From: Artemisia argyi
Lineage: Eukaryota > Streptophyta > Magnoliopsida > Asterales > Asteraceae
Reading direction: 5' to 3'
Length of the DNA: 64,000 nucleotides
NCBI GenBank assembly: GCA_030686995.1
Contig: CM060697.1
Span: 105,709,272-105,773,271, forward strand
Below are positions 36,265 through 49,218 of the stretch, one piece after another. Below the pieces are notes generated by a model. The model saw only the letters and a list, made by a program, of their open reading frames with translations, had not been told where the DNA came from and searched no databases. Every line of letters begins with the position of its first letter. Position 1 is the stretch's first letter. The position numbers and the translations under genes are program-made.

Positions 36265-38109
36265 TGATGACGTATAGTCTATATTCGGGTCACGAACCCA
36301 AATGATACACATTACTAACGCCCAAGCCCGCCATGAGTGGGCTATCATAACAATGATTTGGGCCGGTTCGCTAACGGCTTGGGCTCACGAAAGCCCAAGC
36401 CCAATGTTATTTATGGTTGTGATATGGATATCTCTTATTTAAGGGATATATATCCAAATCGGATATATACCGAAAAGTAGGGTGCACGTATCCAATAAGG
36501 ATTCCGTGCCTATATAAACAATATCATAACTCTCGATAAAGGTACGACTTACAACCCTAAAACTCTTCTACATAACCCTAAAATCGATTACTTACTCTCA
36601 CGCCAGAGGATAATCGTGGGAGACAATCCCACGATAAGCCTAACTGTGTTTGTTTACTTTCTTAGTGCGCAGGTTTCAAGCATTAAGATCTAATTGGTAC
36701 GAGAGCAGGAACCCAAACAAGGAACGCCCAACTTTTGTATCAACAAGTGGCGCCATCCGTGGGACCCTACACTAAGAACTAGAATGACAAAGCACAAAAA
36801 CTCATGCCAGCGGACTCCGCAGTTGAAAAAAACACGTGGTGATCCCCAGAGGAGGAATCACCAAGATTCGACCTCTAGGCAGCCTTCTGGAACAACCAGT
36901 GCGCCTGGTCACCAAGGATCAGGCCCAACCCTAATTCTTCCAACGGTGGAACTACCCGCAGAGACTACTCAAACCACCACAGTGGTCCCAAGCGCTGAAG
37001 AACTTCAGCGCACCCTCTTCAACACTCCCCATCAAACGGCACCTATTGTGGACAACACTGTGCCACCAGGCGCGCCTAATCGAGATAGGGACCTAACCCA
37101 GAAGCAGATATTGTTGCACTGGAAGAGGACGCACCTGAATTAACGCTAAGTAATTTTGTATCTCAGAATTACGAAGCTTTAACTAACCTCATGCAAGAGG
37201 AGGCAAGGAGAAGATCAAGCCAGAGCCTACAAGCCCGGCTTAACTTTAACCCAGAAACATCCCCACTGCGCTACCAAAGAGGGGGGCGCGAAAATAATGA
37301 AAGACGTACCAATGTCCATGATAGACTTGGTACACTCACAATACTCGGAGGAATACGAAGACGGCGAGAGGCGTGCCAATGTTCACTCCAGACTTGGTAG
37401 TCCCACGATGTAAGATAGACTTGGACGTCAACACTCACCAAGCGAGGGCTCCTCAGGGTCTGGGAGCAGAAGAATTCACGACAGGTTGGGAAGGCGAACT
37501 TCCCCAAGTGAAAGCCCCTCAAGTTCTTCCTCTGAGGAAAAACGGCGCAAGCGCCGCAAAAGGGATGATTTCTCCTCCAGTGACTCCTTGGACAACGAGG
37601 ACAAAGAGACAGGACACTGGAAGTCCAGAGGAAGACGTCGCGAGGAAGAGGATGAAGACATATCTCTTCCTTGGCGTCGTCAGAAAGTTGATGCATTCAC
37701 ACAACGCATCAGCGATTACTCCGATCATAAGAAAAGGCGCATGCCCACCAATATTAAAACATATGATGGAACGGGTGATCCTGATGACCACCTAAAAATT
37801 TTCGAATCCGCTGCTACTATCGAAAATTTGCCACAACCTGTGTAGTGTCATATGTTTAACTCCACATTAGTGGGGAATGCGCGAACTTGGTTTAGCAAGC
37901 TCCCACGAAGGAGCATAGATGGGTTTGAAGAGTTGCGAAAAGCATTCCGCTTGAACTTCACCCACAGGAAGAAGTGCGCTAAGAACCCTGTTGAACTAGA
38001 CAGAGTAAAACAGCGCCAAGGGGAATCAACTAGTGCTTATGTGGAGCGCTTCAAAGATGAATGTATACACGTCAAGGCGTGTCCTGAAGTCCTAAAAATT
38101 TCAGTGTAG
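36265..38109 (+). mobile_element. Truncated Ty3/gypsy retrotransposon: 5' LTR, PBS and gag
   Basis: The LTR-like region (about 36265-36745) has a TATA (CTATATAAACAATATC, 36512) and ends TATCAACA. Directly after is AGTGGCGCCATCCGTGGGACC, a TGGCGCC-type primer binding site common in gypsy elements. Coding sequence follows to about 38105, where homology stops abruptly in gag; protease, polymerase and the 3' LTR are missing. The left LTR border is uncertain because no target duplication can be checked. Confidence 0.65.
36763..38109 (+). pseudogene. Gypsy gag, broken (Retrotrans_gag)
   Basis: The N-terminal part is polar and Pro/Thr-rich (36763-37140), then a Ser/Arg/Glu-rich linker (37486-37680). 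The capsid-type domain starts near RMPTNIKTYDGTGDPDDHLK (37737) and continues past an in-frame TAG at 37843-37845 into MFNSTLVGNARTWFSKLP and KQRQGESTSAYVERFKDE, the classic Retrotrans_gag signature. Frame changes occur between 37140 and 37486. It ends at the truncation point in CPEVLKIS. Tat/Athila-like by memory. Confidence 0.8.
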
Positions 38110-38767
<658 letters not shown>

Positions 38768-39019
38768 AAAAAATTACGCGTTTGGTCACTGTGGTATACC
38801 CCAAATAACATATTTAGTACCTAAGTCATTTTAATTACACCAGACATACCTAGTTTTGAAACTTTTCACCCATTTAACCCCTATTTTAGATGGGGGGGGG
38901 GGGGGTGGGGGGGGGGGGGTTAGTTTCTCTATTAAGTGTTAAAATAATATTTGCCCGTTAGTCCTTTCGTTAATATTTTTGCACCGTTAGTCCTCATTTT
39001 TTCAAATAAATTAAAAGGG

Positions 39020-39085
39020 GCAGCATAGGCTCGAACTCGGGTCTTGTTGCCCAAAACTCAATGCTCCAACCACTAGACTAAGCGT
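39020..39085 (-). promoter_or_regulatory. tRNA-like A box/B box module, left arm
   Basis: On the minus strand TAGTCTAGTGG (39070-39080) fits the Pol III A box and GTTCGAGCC (39028-39036) fits the B box, about 33 bp apart as in a tRNA gene. No acceptor or anticodon stem folds convincingly, so this is a tRNA-like internal promoter rather than a tRNA. A mirror copy sits in the right arm. Confidence 0.4.
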
Positions 39086-40629
39086 CCAATAGTGTAATTA
39101 TATCAAAATAAATTCTTTTTGACCTTTTTTTTGCTCAAACTCGTTTTTTATCCGTTTCCGTCATTTTTACATGTTTTCGTCCGTTTTTAGGTAGTAATAG
39201 TTCGTTTTTACGTTTTGTCTGTTTTTTACGTTCTGATCCGTTTTTTACCTTTTCGTCCGTTTTAAGTTTTTGTCCGGTTTTATATATATTTTTTCGTTTT
39301 GTCCATTTTTATATGCTTTCGCCCATTTTATCCTTTTTCATCCGCTTCTTTACGTTTTCGTCCTTTTTTTACGTTTTTAGGTAGTTTTCATATGTTTTTT
39401 AGGTAGTTTTCGCATGTTTTTTTAATGTTTTTGTCGCTTTTTTTACGTTACCCTCATTTTTATGCTTTTATTCATTTTTATACATTATCATCCATTTTTA
39501 TCTGTTTTCGTCTGTTTTTTACGTTTTTGTCTATTTTTAGGTAGTTTTTGTCCCTTTTTAGGTAGTTTCCACCCGCGTTTTTTTTATGTTTTTGTCTGTT
39601 TTTATACGATTTCATCCGTTTTTATGTTTTAGTCCATTTTTATACATTTTCGTCCATTTTTAGGTAGTTTTTGTTCGTTTTTATATGTTTTTGTTCATTT
39701 TGATACGTTTTTCCCATTTTTTATCCATTTTTATATGTTTTCGTCCGTAAAAAAGCAAAATGTAAAAAATGGATGAAAACATAAAAAAATTTGATGAAAA
39801 CGTAAAAAAATGAAAGAAAATCGTATAAAATAGATGAAAACATATAAAAACGGATGCAAACGTAAAAAACGGATGAATACGTAAAAAACGGACGAAAACG
39901 TATAAAATGGACAAAGACGTAAAAACAGACGAAATATATAAGAACGGACGAAAACGGATAAAAAAGTAAAAAAAAACGTAAAAAACGAACGAGAACGTAA
40001 AAAATGGAAGGGAACGTAGAAAAAGGAACAAATATATTTAAAAAAAGGGAAGACAAAAACTACCTAAAAACGGACGAAAACTACCTAAAACGGATAAAAA
40101 CCTAAAAGAAAATGACGAAAATGTAAAAAAAATAAAAAATAAAATAAAAAAAATAAAAAAAAAAAAAACGGATAAAAACGAGCGAAAACTTATAAAAACA
40201 GATAATAACGTAAAAAAAACGGACGAAAACATATAAAAACGGACAAAAACGTAAAAAATGGACAAAAATGTATTAAAAATGACGAAAACGTAAAAAAACA
40301 TACAATGACGTTAAAAAGTGACAAAAACCGTAAAAAACAGACGAAAACTACCTAAAAACGTATGAAAACGGATAAAAAACTAGTTTGAGCAAAAAAAAAG
40401 TTCAAATATAATTTATTTTGATATAATTACACCACTGGATGCTTTGGGGGTGTTTCTTTTTTCTATTAATTGGTCTTAATGGTGAGATAATGGTGGGGTC
40501 ACACATATAATATGTTTATTTTTCTGTTAAATGGTCTATATGAGGAGATGAAGCAAATGGTGCTCCTCCCCATTAAGACTTATTAACGGAAAAGGGGCTC
40601 ACCCACTTAATCTAGAAAAAACAGAAACG

Positions 40630-40697
40630 GGCCCTTAGTCTAGTGGTTGGAGCGTTGAGTTTTGGCAACAAGACTCGAGTTTGAGCCTATGCTGCCA
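40630..40697 (+). promoter_or_regulatory. tRNA-like A box/B box module, right arm
   Basis: TAGTCTAGTGG at 40636-40646 is a perfect A-box match; GTTTGAGCC at 40679-40687 is a B box with one change (C to T). It is the inverted partner of the left-arm module. If used by Pol III, the two would transcribe outward from the hairpin. Confidence 0.35.
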
Positions 40698-41175
40698 TTT
40701 TTAATTTATTTGAAAAAATGGGACTAACGATGCAAAAAATATTAACGGAGGGACTAACGGAAAAATATTATTTTAACCCTTAACGGAGAAACTAACGCCC
40801 CATCCAAAATAAGGACTAAATGGGTGAAAGGTTTCAAAAATAGGTATGTCTAGTGTAATTAAAACGGCTTAATGACTAAATCTGTTATTTGAGGTATACC
40901 GCAAGAACCAAGCGTGTAATTTTTTCTTTATATTTTAATATCTCTTAAACTCATTAAACTTTATGTATTTGCTGTTTTTTACATTTTTTTTTCTTGTTAT
41001 TTAGAGGTTGTTTATTAAAGAATATATATATTATTGAAAAAACATTACTTTGTATCTGCAAAATGAATTGCACTCGCAAAAATATACAATTTGCAACTTT
41101 CGACCGTAGTCAGGCCCATACTCAAGTTAAGAACCTAAGACACCGATTAATGTCTTATTACTAATGCCACACTTA

Positions 41176-41271
41176 GGTAGTGTTTGTTTTTTAAGAGGCT
41201 CTGAATCTGAACAACATAACTGAATTTGAATCTGAATTTGAGGCGTAAATGTTTGAATCTGACCGCATCTG

Positions 41272-41314
<43 letters not shown>

Positions 41315-41428
41315 AACTCATGTTTGAGCCGCACATTTGCTTGCTCGTATTTTTTTTTTTCAACAAGAGGCGTTAAGACACCGCTCTCAAGTTTAGACTA
41401 TTAAGATTCTTATCGCGTCTGAACGACG

Positions 41429-41472
<44 letters not shown>

Positions 41473-41571
41473 GGTCTGAGCGGCCAAAATATCTGACCGC
41501 ATCTGAACGGTTCGGATTCAGAGGCTGTTAAGAGTTTCATTTTTTTTTTTTTTTTTTTAACAAACACGACC
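41176..41571. mobile_element. Tourist-type MITE (PIF/Harbinger), copy 2
   Basis: Ends GGTAGTGTTTGTTTTTTAAG and CAAACACGACC are inverted, flanked by TTA (41173-41175, 41572-41574). It shares CTGAATCTGAA, AGGCGTAAATGT.TGAAT, CATGTTTGA.CCGCACATTTGC and GACCGC with the copy at 23401-23717. Two poly(A) runs (about 41273-41313 and 41430-41471) have expanded inside it. Confidence 0.85.
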
Positions 41572-41680
41572 TTAATCCCTTAATAATTGAGTATTGCATG
41601 ATTAAACTTTAATGGCTACTCTACGAACAAAAACATAAGTTAAAAAATTAAGGGACGGTTTGGTTTCTACAAACTTTAAA

Positions 41681-43437
41681 GGCCCGTTTGGTTGATGCCT
41701 ATGGGTGTTAAATTTAGGATGATGATGCCCATGTTTGATTGTTTGGTATAATATTATGGGTCCAAATATTGGCATGAATTCCAAAAACTTGACATCTACA
41801 AATCTCCACTCACTTCTCTACTTTTATAAATGATAGAGTAAATTTCATAAATCGCCCCTGTGGTTTAATAGGCTTAACGGATTTGGTCTCTCGAAAGATT
41901 TTTTCTTGGATCCTCTCCCCGTGGTTTATACCCGTAACGGGTTTGGTCCCTCTGGCTAATGCTCGTTAGTTTTTTCCGTTAGCTAACGACCGTTTGCAAC
42001 AAACATTTGCACCGTTAGTCCTTTATACTAACGGCCGTTTATACTTAACACAATTTTTTTTTAATTAAAAAAATGGTTTTCTTATAATTTTTTTTCTTCC
42101 GAATATCTTTAAAATTTATACACACGTTTTTATATACATTCATTTTTATACACACGTTTTTACACACATTTTTATACACACGTTTTTATATACACATTTT
42201 TATACACACCTTTTTATACACACGTGTTTACACACGTTTTTATATACATGTTTTTACACACGTTTTTATACACTCATTTTTATACACACGTTTTTATACA
42301 CATTTTTATTCACACGTTTTTATATACACATTTTATACACACTTTTTTATACACATGTGTTTATACTCATTTTTATACACATGTTTTTATACACATTTTT
42401 ATACACACGTTTTTATATACACATTTTTATACATACTTTTTTTTATACACACGTGTTTACACATGTTTTTATACACACGTTTTTACACAAATTTTTATAC
42501 ACACGTTTGTATATACACATTTTTATACACACGTGTTTACACACGTTTTTACACATGTTTTTATACACACGTTTTTACACGCGTTTTTATACACATATTT
42601 TTACACATTTGAACACACGTACACATTTATACACGTTGTTACACACGTACACATTTATACACACATTCTTATACACGTTTTAAAAAACGTGTGTATAAAA
42701 ATGAGTGTATAAAAACGTGTGTATAAAAACGTGTGTAAAAACGTGTGTCTAAAAACGTGTGTAAAAACGTGTGTATAAAAATGAGTGTATAAAAACGTGT
42801 ACATAAAAAATATGTGTATAAAATCGTGTGTATAAAACGTGTATAAAATTTGTATAAAAATGTGTGTATAAAAACGTGTGTATGAAACGTGTATAGAAAT
42901 GTGTATAAAAATGTGTATAAATTTTAAAGATATTTAGAAGAAAAAAAATTATAAGAACACCAATTTTTTATTTTTTTATTTTTATTTTATTTTTAATTTA
43001 AAAAATAAAACAAAAAAAACAAATTTTGTGTTAATTCTAAACGGCCGTTAGTATAAAGGACTAACGGTGCAAATGTTTGTTGCAAACGGTCGTTAGCTAA
43101 CGGAAAAAACTAACGAGCGTTAGCCAGAGGGACCAAACCCGTTACGGGTATAAACCACGGGGAGAGGATCCGAGAAAAAAATTTCGAGGGACCAAATCCG
43201 TTAAACCCGTTAAACCACAGGGACGATTTATGAAATTTACTCTAAATGATATTCTTACAGTGAGCCTATCTATCTCAAATATGTATATTTTTTTGTTTCT
43301 TTTGTTATAATAAGATTTATTATATTCATTTAAAAATAAATGATATACAATTTTATCTCATTTTTCTCTCTCTAAATCTAACTCGTAATGCTAATCTAAA
43401 TCAAAATCCTAAACCCACCTACAAACCAAACAAGCCT
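41681..43437. mobile_element. MITE host of the nested hairpin
   Basis: The left end GGCCCGTTTGGTTGATG and right end CTACAAACCAAACAAGCC are inverted. The unrelated 1,407-bp hairpin with its 9-bp duplication sits inside, so the original element would be about 340 bp. Inverted-homologous sequence at 44880 (CCCGTTTGGTTTGTAGATG) is a partial member of the same family. A target duplication was not resolved. Confidence 0.45.
41836..43242. mobile_element. Mutator-type hairpin element with TTTTTATACACACG arms
   Basis: The perfect 9-bp duplication TAAATGATA lies at 41827-41835 and 43243-43251. Terminal inverted repeats start GAGTAAATTTCATAAATCG and end CGATTTATGAAATTTACTC; near-complete pairing continues ~230 bp through CTAACGGCCGTTTATACTTAACACAA and its mirror. 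Between them, TTTTTATACACACG repeats (about 42110-42670) face their complement (42690-42920), so the whole 1.4 kb is one foldback. No coding sequence; ORFs inside are repeat translations. Confidence 0.9.
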
Positions 43438-43640
43438 TGAAACTAAAACCAAATCCTAATCCAAAACTTACATAATAAATTGGCCCTTAGTCTTTCTTTT
43501 AAGAGAAAAAGAGATGAAAAAAAAAAGGCGGGCTTTACCTTTTAATATAACCATTTTTATTGGATTTAGTAAAACATAACCATTAAAATGTCGAGGCTAT
43601 GCAGACGAGGGAAAAAAATGTGACCCACTTGACATCCATG

Positions 43641-43849
43641 CATGGACGGACCCACATGTATGCCGGGTATGGCACGGGCTACATCCGATTTTAGGTCACG
43701 AAGTGCAAAAAGATTTCAAAATTGCTGTTTTTGTGGTATGTGCAACCCCCAAATATTCTTTTGCTACTTTCGTTTCTTACGGTGTAATTTTGGTTAACTT
43801 AACATTTCTTTTGTGCAACACCCTCTTAAAAATCCTCGGTCCGTCCCTG
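43641..43849. mobile_element. hAT-like MITE, 209 bp
   Basis: The perfect 8-bp duplication CATCCATG lies at 43633-43640 and 43850-43857. Termini CATGGACGGACC and GGTCCGTCCCTG are inverted with one mismatch and resemble CAGGG-type hAT ends. Non-coding. Confidence 0.85.
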
Positions 43850-44159
43850 CATCCATGTTCGATAATGTATCTATAGTCTATCCTTTTGCCTAAGTTCTTA
43901 ACAAACTGAGAATATGCTGAATTATCGTAATACACTCTTATGATTTGTTTTCACTTTTCATAACAAAACTTAAATTTATTTGACTACTAATTTCTAGCTA
44001 ATCAATTGATGAATTTCCCCTAATTTCCTTTTAGTTATTTTCAAAACAAAATTCAAAATTTATTTGATATTAGTTGCCAGCTAATCAATTCATGTTGTTC
44101 CTTTTAATTTCATTAAAGATGCGTTTGGTTTGTAAAAAGGTTATTTGAATTTGTTATTA

Positions 44160-44480
44160 GGGCCCGTTTGGTAAGGGGTTTACGTGAGTTTGGACTCAAA
44201 TATGCATTAAAACCTTTGTTTGGTAAAAAATATGGGTTTCGAAATTAGTTTTCAAACCTTCAAAATCAACCATACTCAAATCTCATTGTAATGGGTGGGG
44301 TTTGAGTAAAGTAAAAACATATTTTTTTCTTTATCTCTCTCTGTTTTTAACATTTAAATATAATTAAATCTAATATCAAATTTATATATAAATTTATAAA
44401 ATAATAATTTATTTTTTTATAATATAATTTTTCCTACATCAAATTTAAATCCTAAAGTCGTCTACAAAGCAAACAAACCC
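44160..44480. mobile_element. Tourist-like MITE, GGGCCCGTTTGG type
   Basis: TTA flanks at 44157-44159 and 44481-44483. Ends GGGCCCGTTTGG and CAAACAAACCC are inverted with some mismatches. The 321-bp AT-rich interior contains no ORF. Confidence 0.6.
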
Positions 44481-45128
44481 TTAGTTTGAAACAAAAGTAA
44501 GAGAGAAAAAATAAAGTGGTAGGTATCACTTTTTACATAAAATATAAATAAAATAAAATAAATTAAATCAATAAATTGATTAGACCGATTTATGTCAAAA
44601 CCAACCTATATATGTTGAAATTATTAAAAACCTTATCTAAAAGAGCAATTACTATGTTGGAATAGTTGAAAACCTTATCTAAAAGACCAATTACTACTTG
44701 GAATCCAAATCTTCAACCAAACATTTGACTAATGTCACTTCAACATAAAACCCATTCCAAAATGTTATAACAAACGACGCCCTAACTTACTTTCAAACCT
44801 ACTACTCGTACAACATTTGTGATCTAAAAATGTCATGTATTAATGTCTAATTAGTTTAAATATTTCTATAGTTAGGACCCGTTTGGTTTGTAGATGAATT
44901 TAGATTAGGATTTGGATTTGAATGTAAAGTTGTTGATTATGATTTTGATTTGGATTTGATGTAGGAGTTAGAATTTTAAAAACTATTCATATTGTTTAGT
45001 ACATATTGGTATTGATAATCTTGAATCTCATTTGCATTATTTTATAAACGATTTCCCAAGGCAATATGAATGCTCAAATGAATGTTGAATTATTGATGTA
45101 GTTGCTGATCATGTTCCTAAAACTGAGG
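44481..45128. other. Intergenic with a MITE remnant
   Basis: GGACCCGTTTGGTTTGTAGATG at 44876 is one end of the MITE family seen at 41681-43437, but its other end is missing. A ~40-bp direct repeat (GTTGAAA.TTATTAAAAACCTTATCTAAAAGA-like, 44613 and 44655) is present. No gene. Confidence 0.45.
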
Positions 45129-46549
45129 TATACGTGGGAATCGCACCAGGCTTTACCTCTCAAGGGATCTCGAGAAGCTTACAACTCCCACCAGGCAGTG
45201 TACCTGATCGTTGTAGTATAGTATAGTGACAAGTACCGGGGGATTGATCGTTCAATTCAGGAATAGTGTCGCTAGGATTAGAAAGCCTAAAAACTAGGTC
45301 TAGAGGTGAGGGATGATTCTTTTTGTATTTTTATGTTTTTATAAAAGCAATTAAAATCTCGGGTATTGGAAGAGTGGGCAGAATTAATTGCTAGTCAACT
45401 AACTCAATAACTAAAATACAATCAAAATAAAATAACATAAATGAAAATAAATCTAATTAAACTAGTGGTGTGAACAATAATGGGGAGAATTGTGTTTACT
45501 TAGGTTTTATTACTCTCTAGATATCTTTTACAGGTTGATAGTTTGTTACAATTGCATGGATGACGGGTTATATTCCTTAATACCAGTCGTGGGGTGACGT
45601 ACGTACTTCCCCATCTCTATAATCTCCTACTTCACTCCTATGTCGAGCCTGCTAAGAAGCTCCTAACATGGGATCATTAGAATTCGCTCATGCATTAAAT
45701 ACAACCATTATAACCTAGTACGCATTGGTTCATATTTTTTAAGACGTTCAAGCATGTCACCTATGGAAGTCTGCCAGTTTTCTTAAGCCTAACATCGAAA
45801 TCATTCATCCGTAACAACTATAAACAAACAATCAACCCATAATCAACATCTAGGTTTCACTACATCTAAGCAAACACACAAGAGATCTAGCCTAGCATGT
45901 TAAATTCAAGACAAGCGTAAGATATATTCAAACAACACATAGACATATTGATTGAATTGAAAGGGTACTTATCTCAATTGAACATGAAAGGTTTCAAAGG
46001 GTAAAAACCCTTGAAAAAACAGTAAAATTCGTGCTAGGGTTTCTCCAAAGTTACACCCTACTTGTTCCTCCCTAATGAATGAAAATTGCAAAACTATATA
46101 TAGATTTTACAGCGTGACGACGTCAAGAAGGAATTTCTGACGCCGTCAACTCGCCGCCCATAATGAGATCGGATTGCCTAGATCCAAATTTGACGCCGTC
46201 ATGTGTAATATTACTCTGGGCCGTCACCATATCTTGAACCATGACGGCCATACGTGACGCCGTCACGTTTTCTCTGGACCGTCACCACTTCCAACTCTTG
46301 TTTTACTCTTGACGCCATCATGTAAAATCTTGTGACGCCGTCAGGTACTGTTCCCAGCAAGGAAAATTAAGACTTTGCCGTTTTCTTCACTTTTATGCTC
46401 CAAAAACGTCCAAAATGCCTCCTTTTCCATAATTCACTCTAAAAGTACCTAAAATAACAAAAGGAACGATTTAGGGCAATATTTGATCAAATAAATTCAA
46501 ATTCAGGCTAAAATGACCCCCTAAAAACGGTTCATTTTTTGCCTCATCA
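45129..46549 (+). repeat. Second copy of the solo-LTR family
   Basis: It aligns end to end with 831-2280 in the same orientation (TTTACCTCTCAAGGGATCT near the start, CAGGCAGTGTACCTGATCG, repeated GACGCCGTCA, GGTACTGTTCCCA, ending TTGCCTCATCA). No matching 5-bp flanks were found (the right flank cctat is not repeated on the left), and the first bases differ from copy 1. It may be a recombinant or end-eroded solo LTR. No internal domain. Confidence 0.75.
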
Positions 46550-47062
46550 CCTATTTTTTTTAAATCGTGGTAACCTCATTTTTTTAAACCAACCAACCTA
46601 TTTACAGGTTGTGGTTGAGCTTTGCTGGCTATTAGTTACTGTGATAGTCATAGTTTTCTATACTTTATGATTTCTCACTGGTGAAAATCATAATTGTATA
46701 TTTTCTGCAGACCATAACAGTGAATTGCTTTTGTGCTTGGAGTTTTAATGGTGTGACTGTAGTTATTGATCTATCATTCTCCTCTACAGTTTAGCCTTAT
46801 GAGGAAACTGTTTAGGCTTTGATGGATCAATAAGAGGTCTAATTCAATAGAATGTACCATAATAAAGGGTAGTTCACTGTGAAGGGTATATGGTTTGGGT
46901 GGGCAGTGTATGATGGGTGGAATAGTGAGAAGTGAAAGATAAACCTGCTTGGTCCACCCAATACACTGCTAAAGGAGGTAATGGTTGGTAATCATGGAGG
47001 GTGAGTGTTTCCAAGCAATTGAAGCCTTTATTTGAGAGGGAAATGTATGTTGATTGAAAGAT

Positions 47063-47791
47063 TGAAAGGATCACTTGATTTGATTACACACTGTAGGTGT
47101 TGGACCTTTTAATGTGTAAATATGATACTTTGAGTGAATATGATTAAGTATGCGGAATCTACTTAACCACACTTAGAATGTTTATTGGAAATGGAACTAT
47201 GATGCTTGTGTTTATTTAACAAATAACAATGAAAGTTTTTCACCAAACGATTCAATATTATTCAAAATAATACGAGTGATCTTCACTATCACTAGGGTTA
47301 CAAAGACCTTGAATCTTGTGTTTGTTCTATTGTTTTTCTCTATGTATATCTCTATCACTTATATTGCTTATCACACACATACATAAGTCATATCTGAGAT
47401 CTTCCTTTTATAGTCCAAGGAAAGATCTTTTACAATTTATATGACTCATCTAATTTACTAGCTTATGACTAATATTCATTCTAGCTAGATGATAACTTAT
47501 CATGTCAGTCATTAAGATACGACATGTATCTAGGATTACAACTCACTTGGAGTGTTCAATTTGATGACTACAACAAAGATATTTTTCTTGTATATGAGTC
47601 AGTAGAATAAGTTGTACTTATCTACACAGCTGTTGTATGAGTCATAGTAGCATCAGCAGAATCCATCAGCAGAAACCTTCTTCAGCAGAATCCATCAGTG
47701 GAAACGTGCTTTGTGCTTTATCAGCAGAAACATACTTGATGTATTTTCATAAGCCTTTATGCTGATTCTTCTGATTATTTAATTCCCAACA
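47063..47791 (-). repeat. 3' LTR of the copia element
   Basis: 729 bp; on the minus strand it runs TGTTGGGAATT...GATCCTTTCA. A TATA-type CTATAAAAGGAAG lies at 47401-47413 (minus). Direct and partial repeats of CATCAGCAGAA motifs occur at 47648-47735. It lacks 15 bp found in the 5' LTR. Confidence 0.95.
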
Positions 47792-47878
47792 ATCCTCCCC
47801 TAGACATGTGAATTACATTCAAACATGTTTTTCTGAATTAAATGAGGACTTTGTGAAGATCTTTCAAACACTTCATTG

Positions 47879-48607
47879 TCAGACTGTGATCTGAACTTTC
47901 TTCTCTTTTGAGTGATTGAATGTCTTTCTCTGTAACTCATCTGCTTTCTTTTCTTTGCTCCAATCTTGGACTAGAAGATGGTGCAATATACAACTTGAAG
48001 AATTATAAGAGTTAATGATGCTGTGTATCTTGGATGCTTGTTCCAAGAAGTAGAAATCATCTTTCAGCATGTCTTTGGAAGTGATGAACAAACATAGTGA
48101 ACTGAAATTGAAACCTTTCATCTTTTGATCAAGATAGAACTTTCTCCTATCAGCTTTGTTCTTGTTCTTTATCGGTAGAAACCATGTCATCATCTTGTAT
48201 GCTCTTATCTTTTCCTTCTTTTTCATTGGATAATCTTCCTTTGGCTTTTTGTAACCTCCTTTGAGATTTATTTCTCTCTTGAGCAATTTCCTCCCCTATT
48301 TGGAAGATCTCTCACAATCATATCATATCATCTGATCTAGCAAGTTCCATGTTTTCAGACAATTTGTACATGAAGCCATCAATTCCTTAAGAGTTTAAAT
48401 GCTGCCCTCATCACTTCTAGGTGTGTAACCTCCTATGAGTGGTGAATCACTGAGCATTGACTTATAATCCATCATTAGATGATTTTCTGAGCCTCTTTGA
48501 AAATCCTTTTTAAGAAATATTTGATTTAGCAGTATGAACATGATTTTATGATTAAAAATCATACTGCTTCTAACCATTTTTAAGGGATTAAGTGTGGTAA
48601 AAAACAC
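47879..48607 (-). pseudogene. Accessory ORF remnants downstream of pol
   Basis: The upstream piece (48607-48395) ends MLSDSPLIGGYTPRSDEGS and, past a stop at 48395-48397, continues TLKELMASCTN. I recognise DSPL.GG.TPGSDEG..LKEL as a recurrent motif of Asteraceae copia accessory ORFs. The second piece (48286-47879, 135 residues) is Lys-rich with KMMTWFLPIKNKNKADRRKF, function unknown. The two are not in one open frame, so the ORF is dead. It lies between RNase H and the purine tract, where SIRE-type elements carry extra ORFs. Confidence 0.55.
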
Positions 48608-49218
48608 TTAATCAAAATTTCAGTTTAAAGCAACCTCTGGTTGTGTGAGAACCAATGTTTTCAGTTATAAATAACTGCCTGTGTACAGATAAACCTATTC
48701 AAAAGGCTTTCTTTACAGGGTTTCCAGCTCGTGGCATTTGTTACCTCTAATACAAGTGTTAGATTCACTTTTGCTCGCTGTTCTTTCTATCCGATATCCG
48801 TAGATTAGTCACATTATACTTGAGAGTATAAAATGATAGAAAGTGAGTTGTATCAGTTAATAACTGATCAACTAATTTATCAATTCAATGTGAAACATCA
48901 TAATCAGGTTCCAAGAAAGAAGTTTTAAGGAGTTTTCAAATCCCAAACTCTTTCTATCATGAACCTATTATATCAGCAGCAATGATCAGAAATTTGTTGC
49001 TTACAGATTTCACTTGAAATAGCCTTTGAGCTTAAACATTCATACCTAAAATTGTTAGTCTAAAACCAAAAGAACAAAGTACGAAGTACTTGTCTTGAAT
49101 TAGAATTATGCATAGGACTAACTGTACGAATAACTTTTAATTGGTAATAGTAGTTTTAGATGACAAAGTTAGATGCATTAACAAAATCTATATACAAGAA
49201 CACATTATATTGAAAATT

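Noticed and set aside
36680..36700. ATTGGTACGAGAGC as primer binding site of the gypsy element
   Set aside because: It resembles an initiator Met tRNA site, but TGGCGCC at about 36748 directly follows a CA-ended LTR and fits gypsy elements better; kept as an alternative.
42224..42712. 162-codon ORF full of FLYTHFYTH
   Set aside because: It is a translation of the TTTTTATACACACG array in the hairpin arm.
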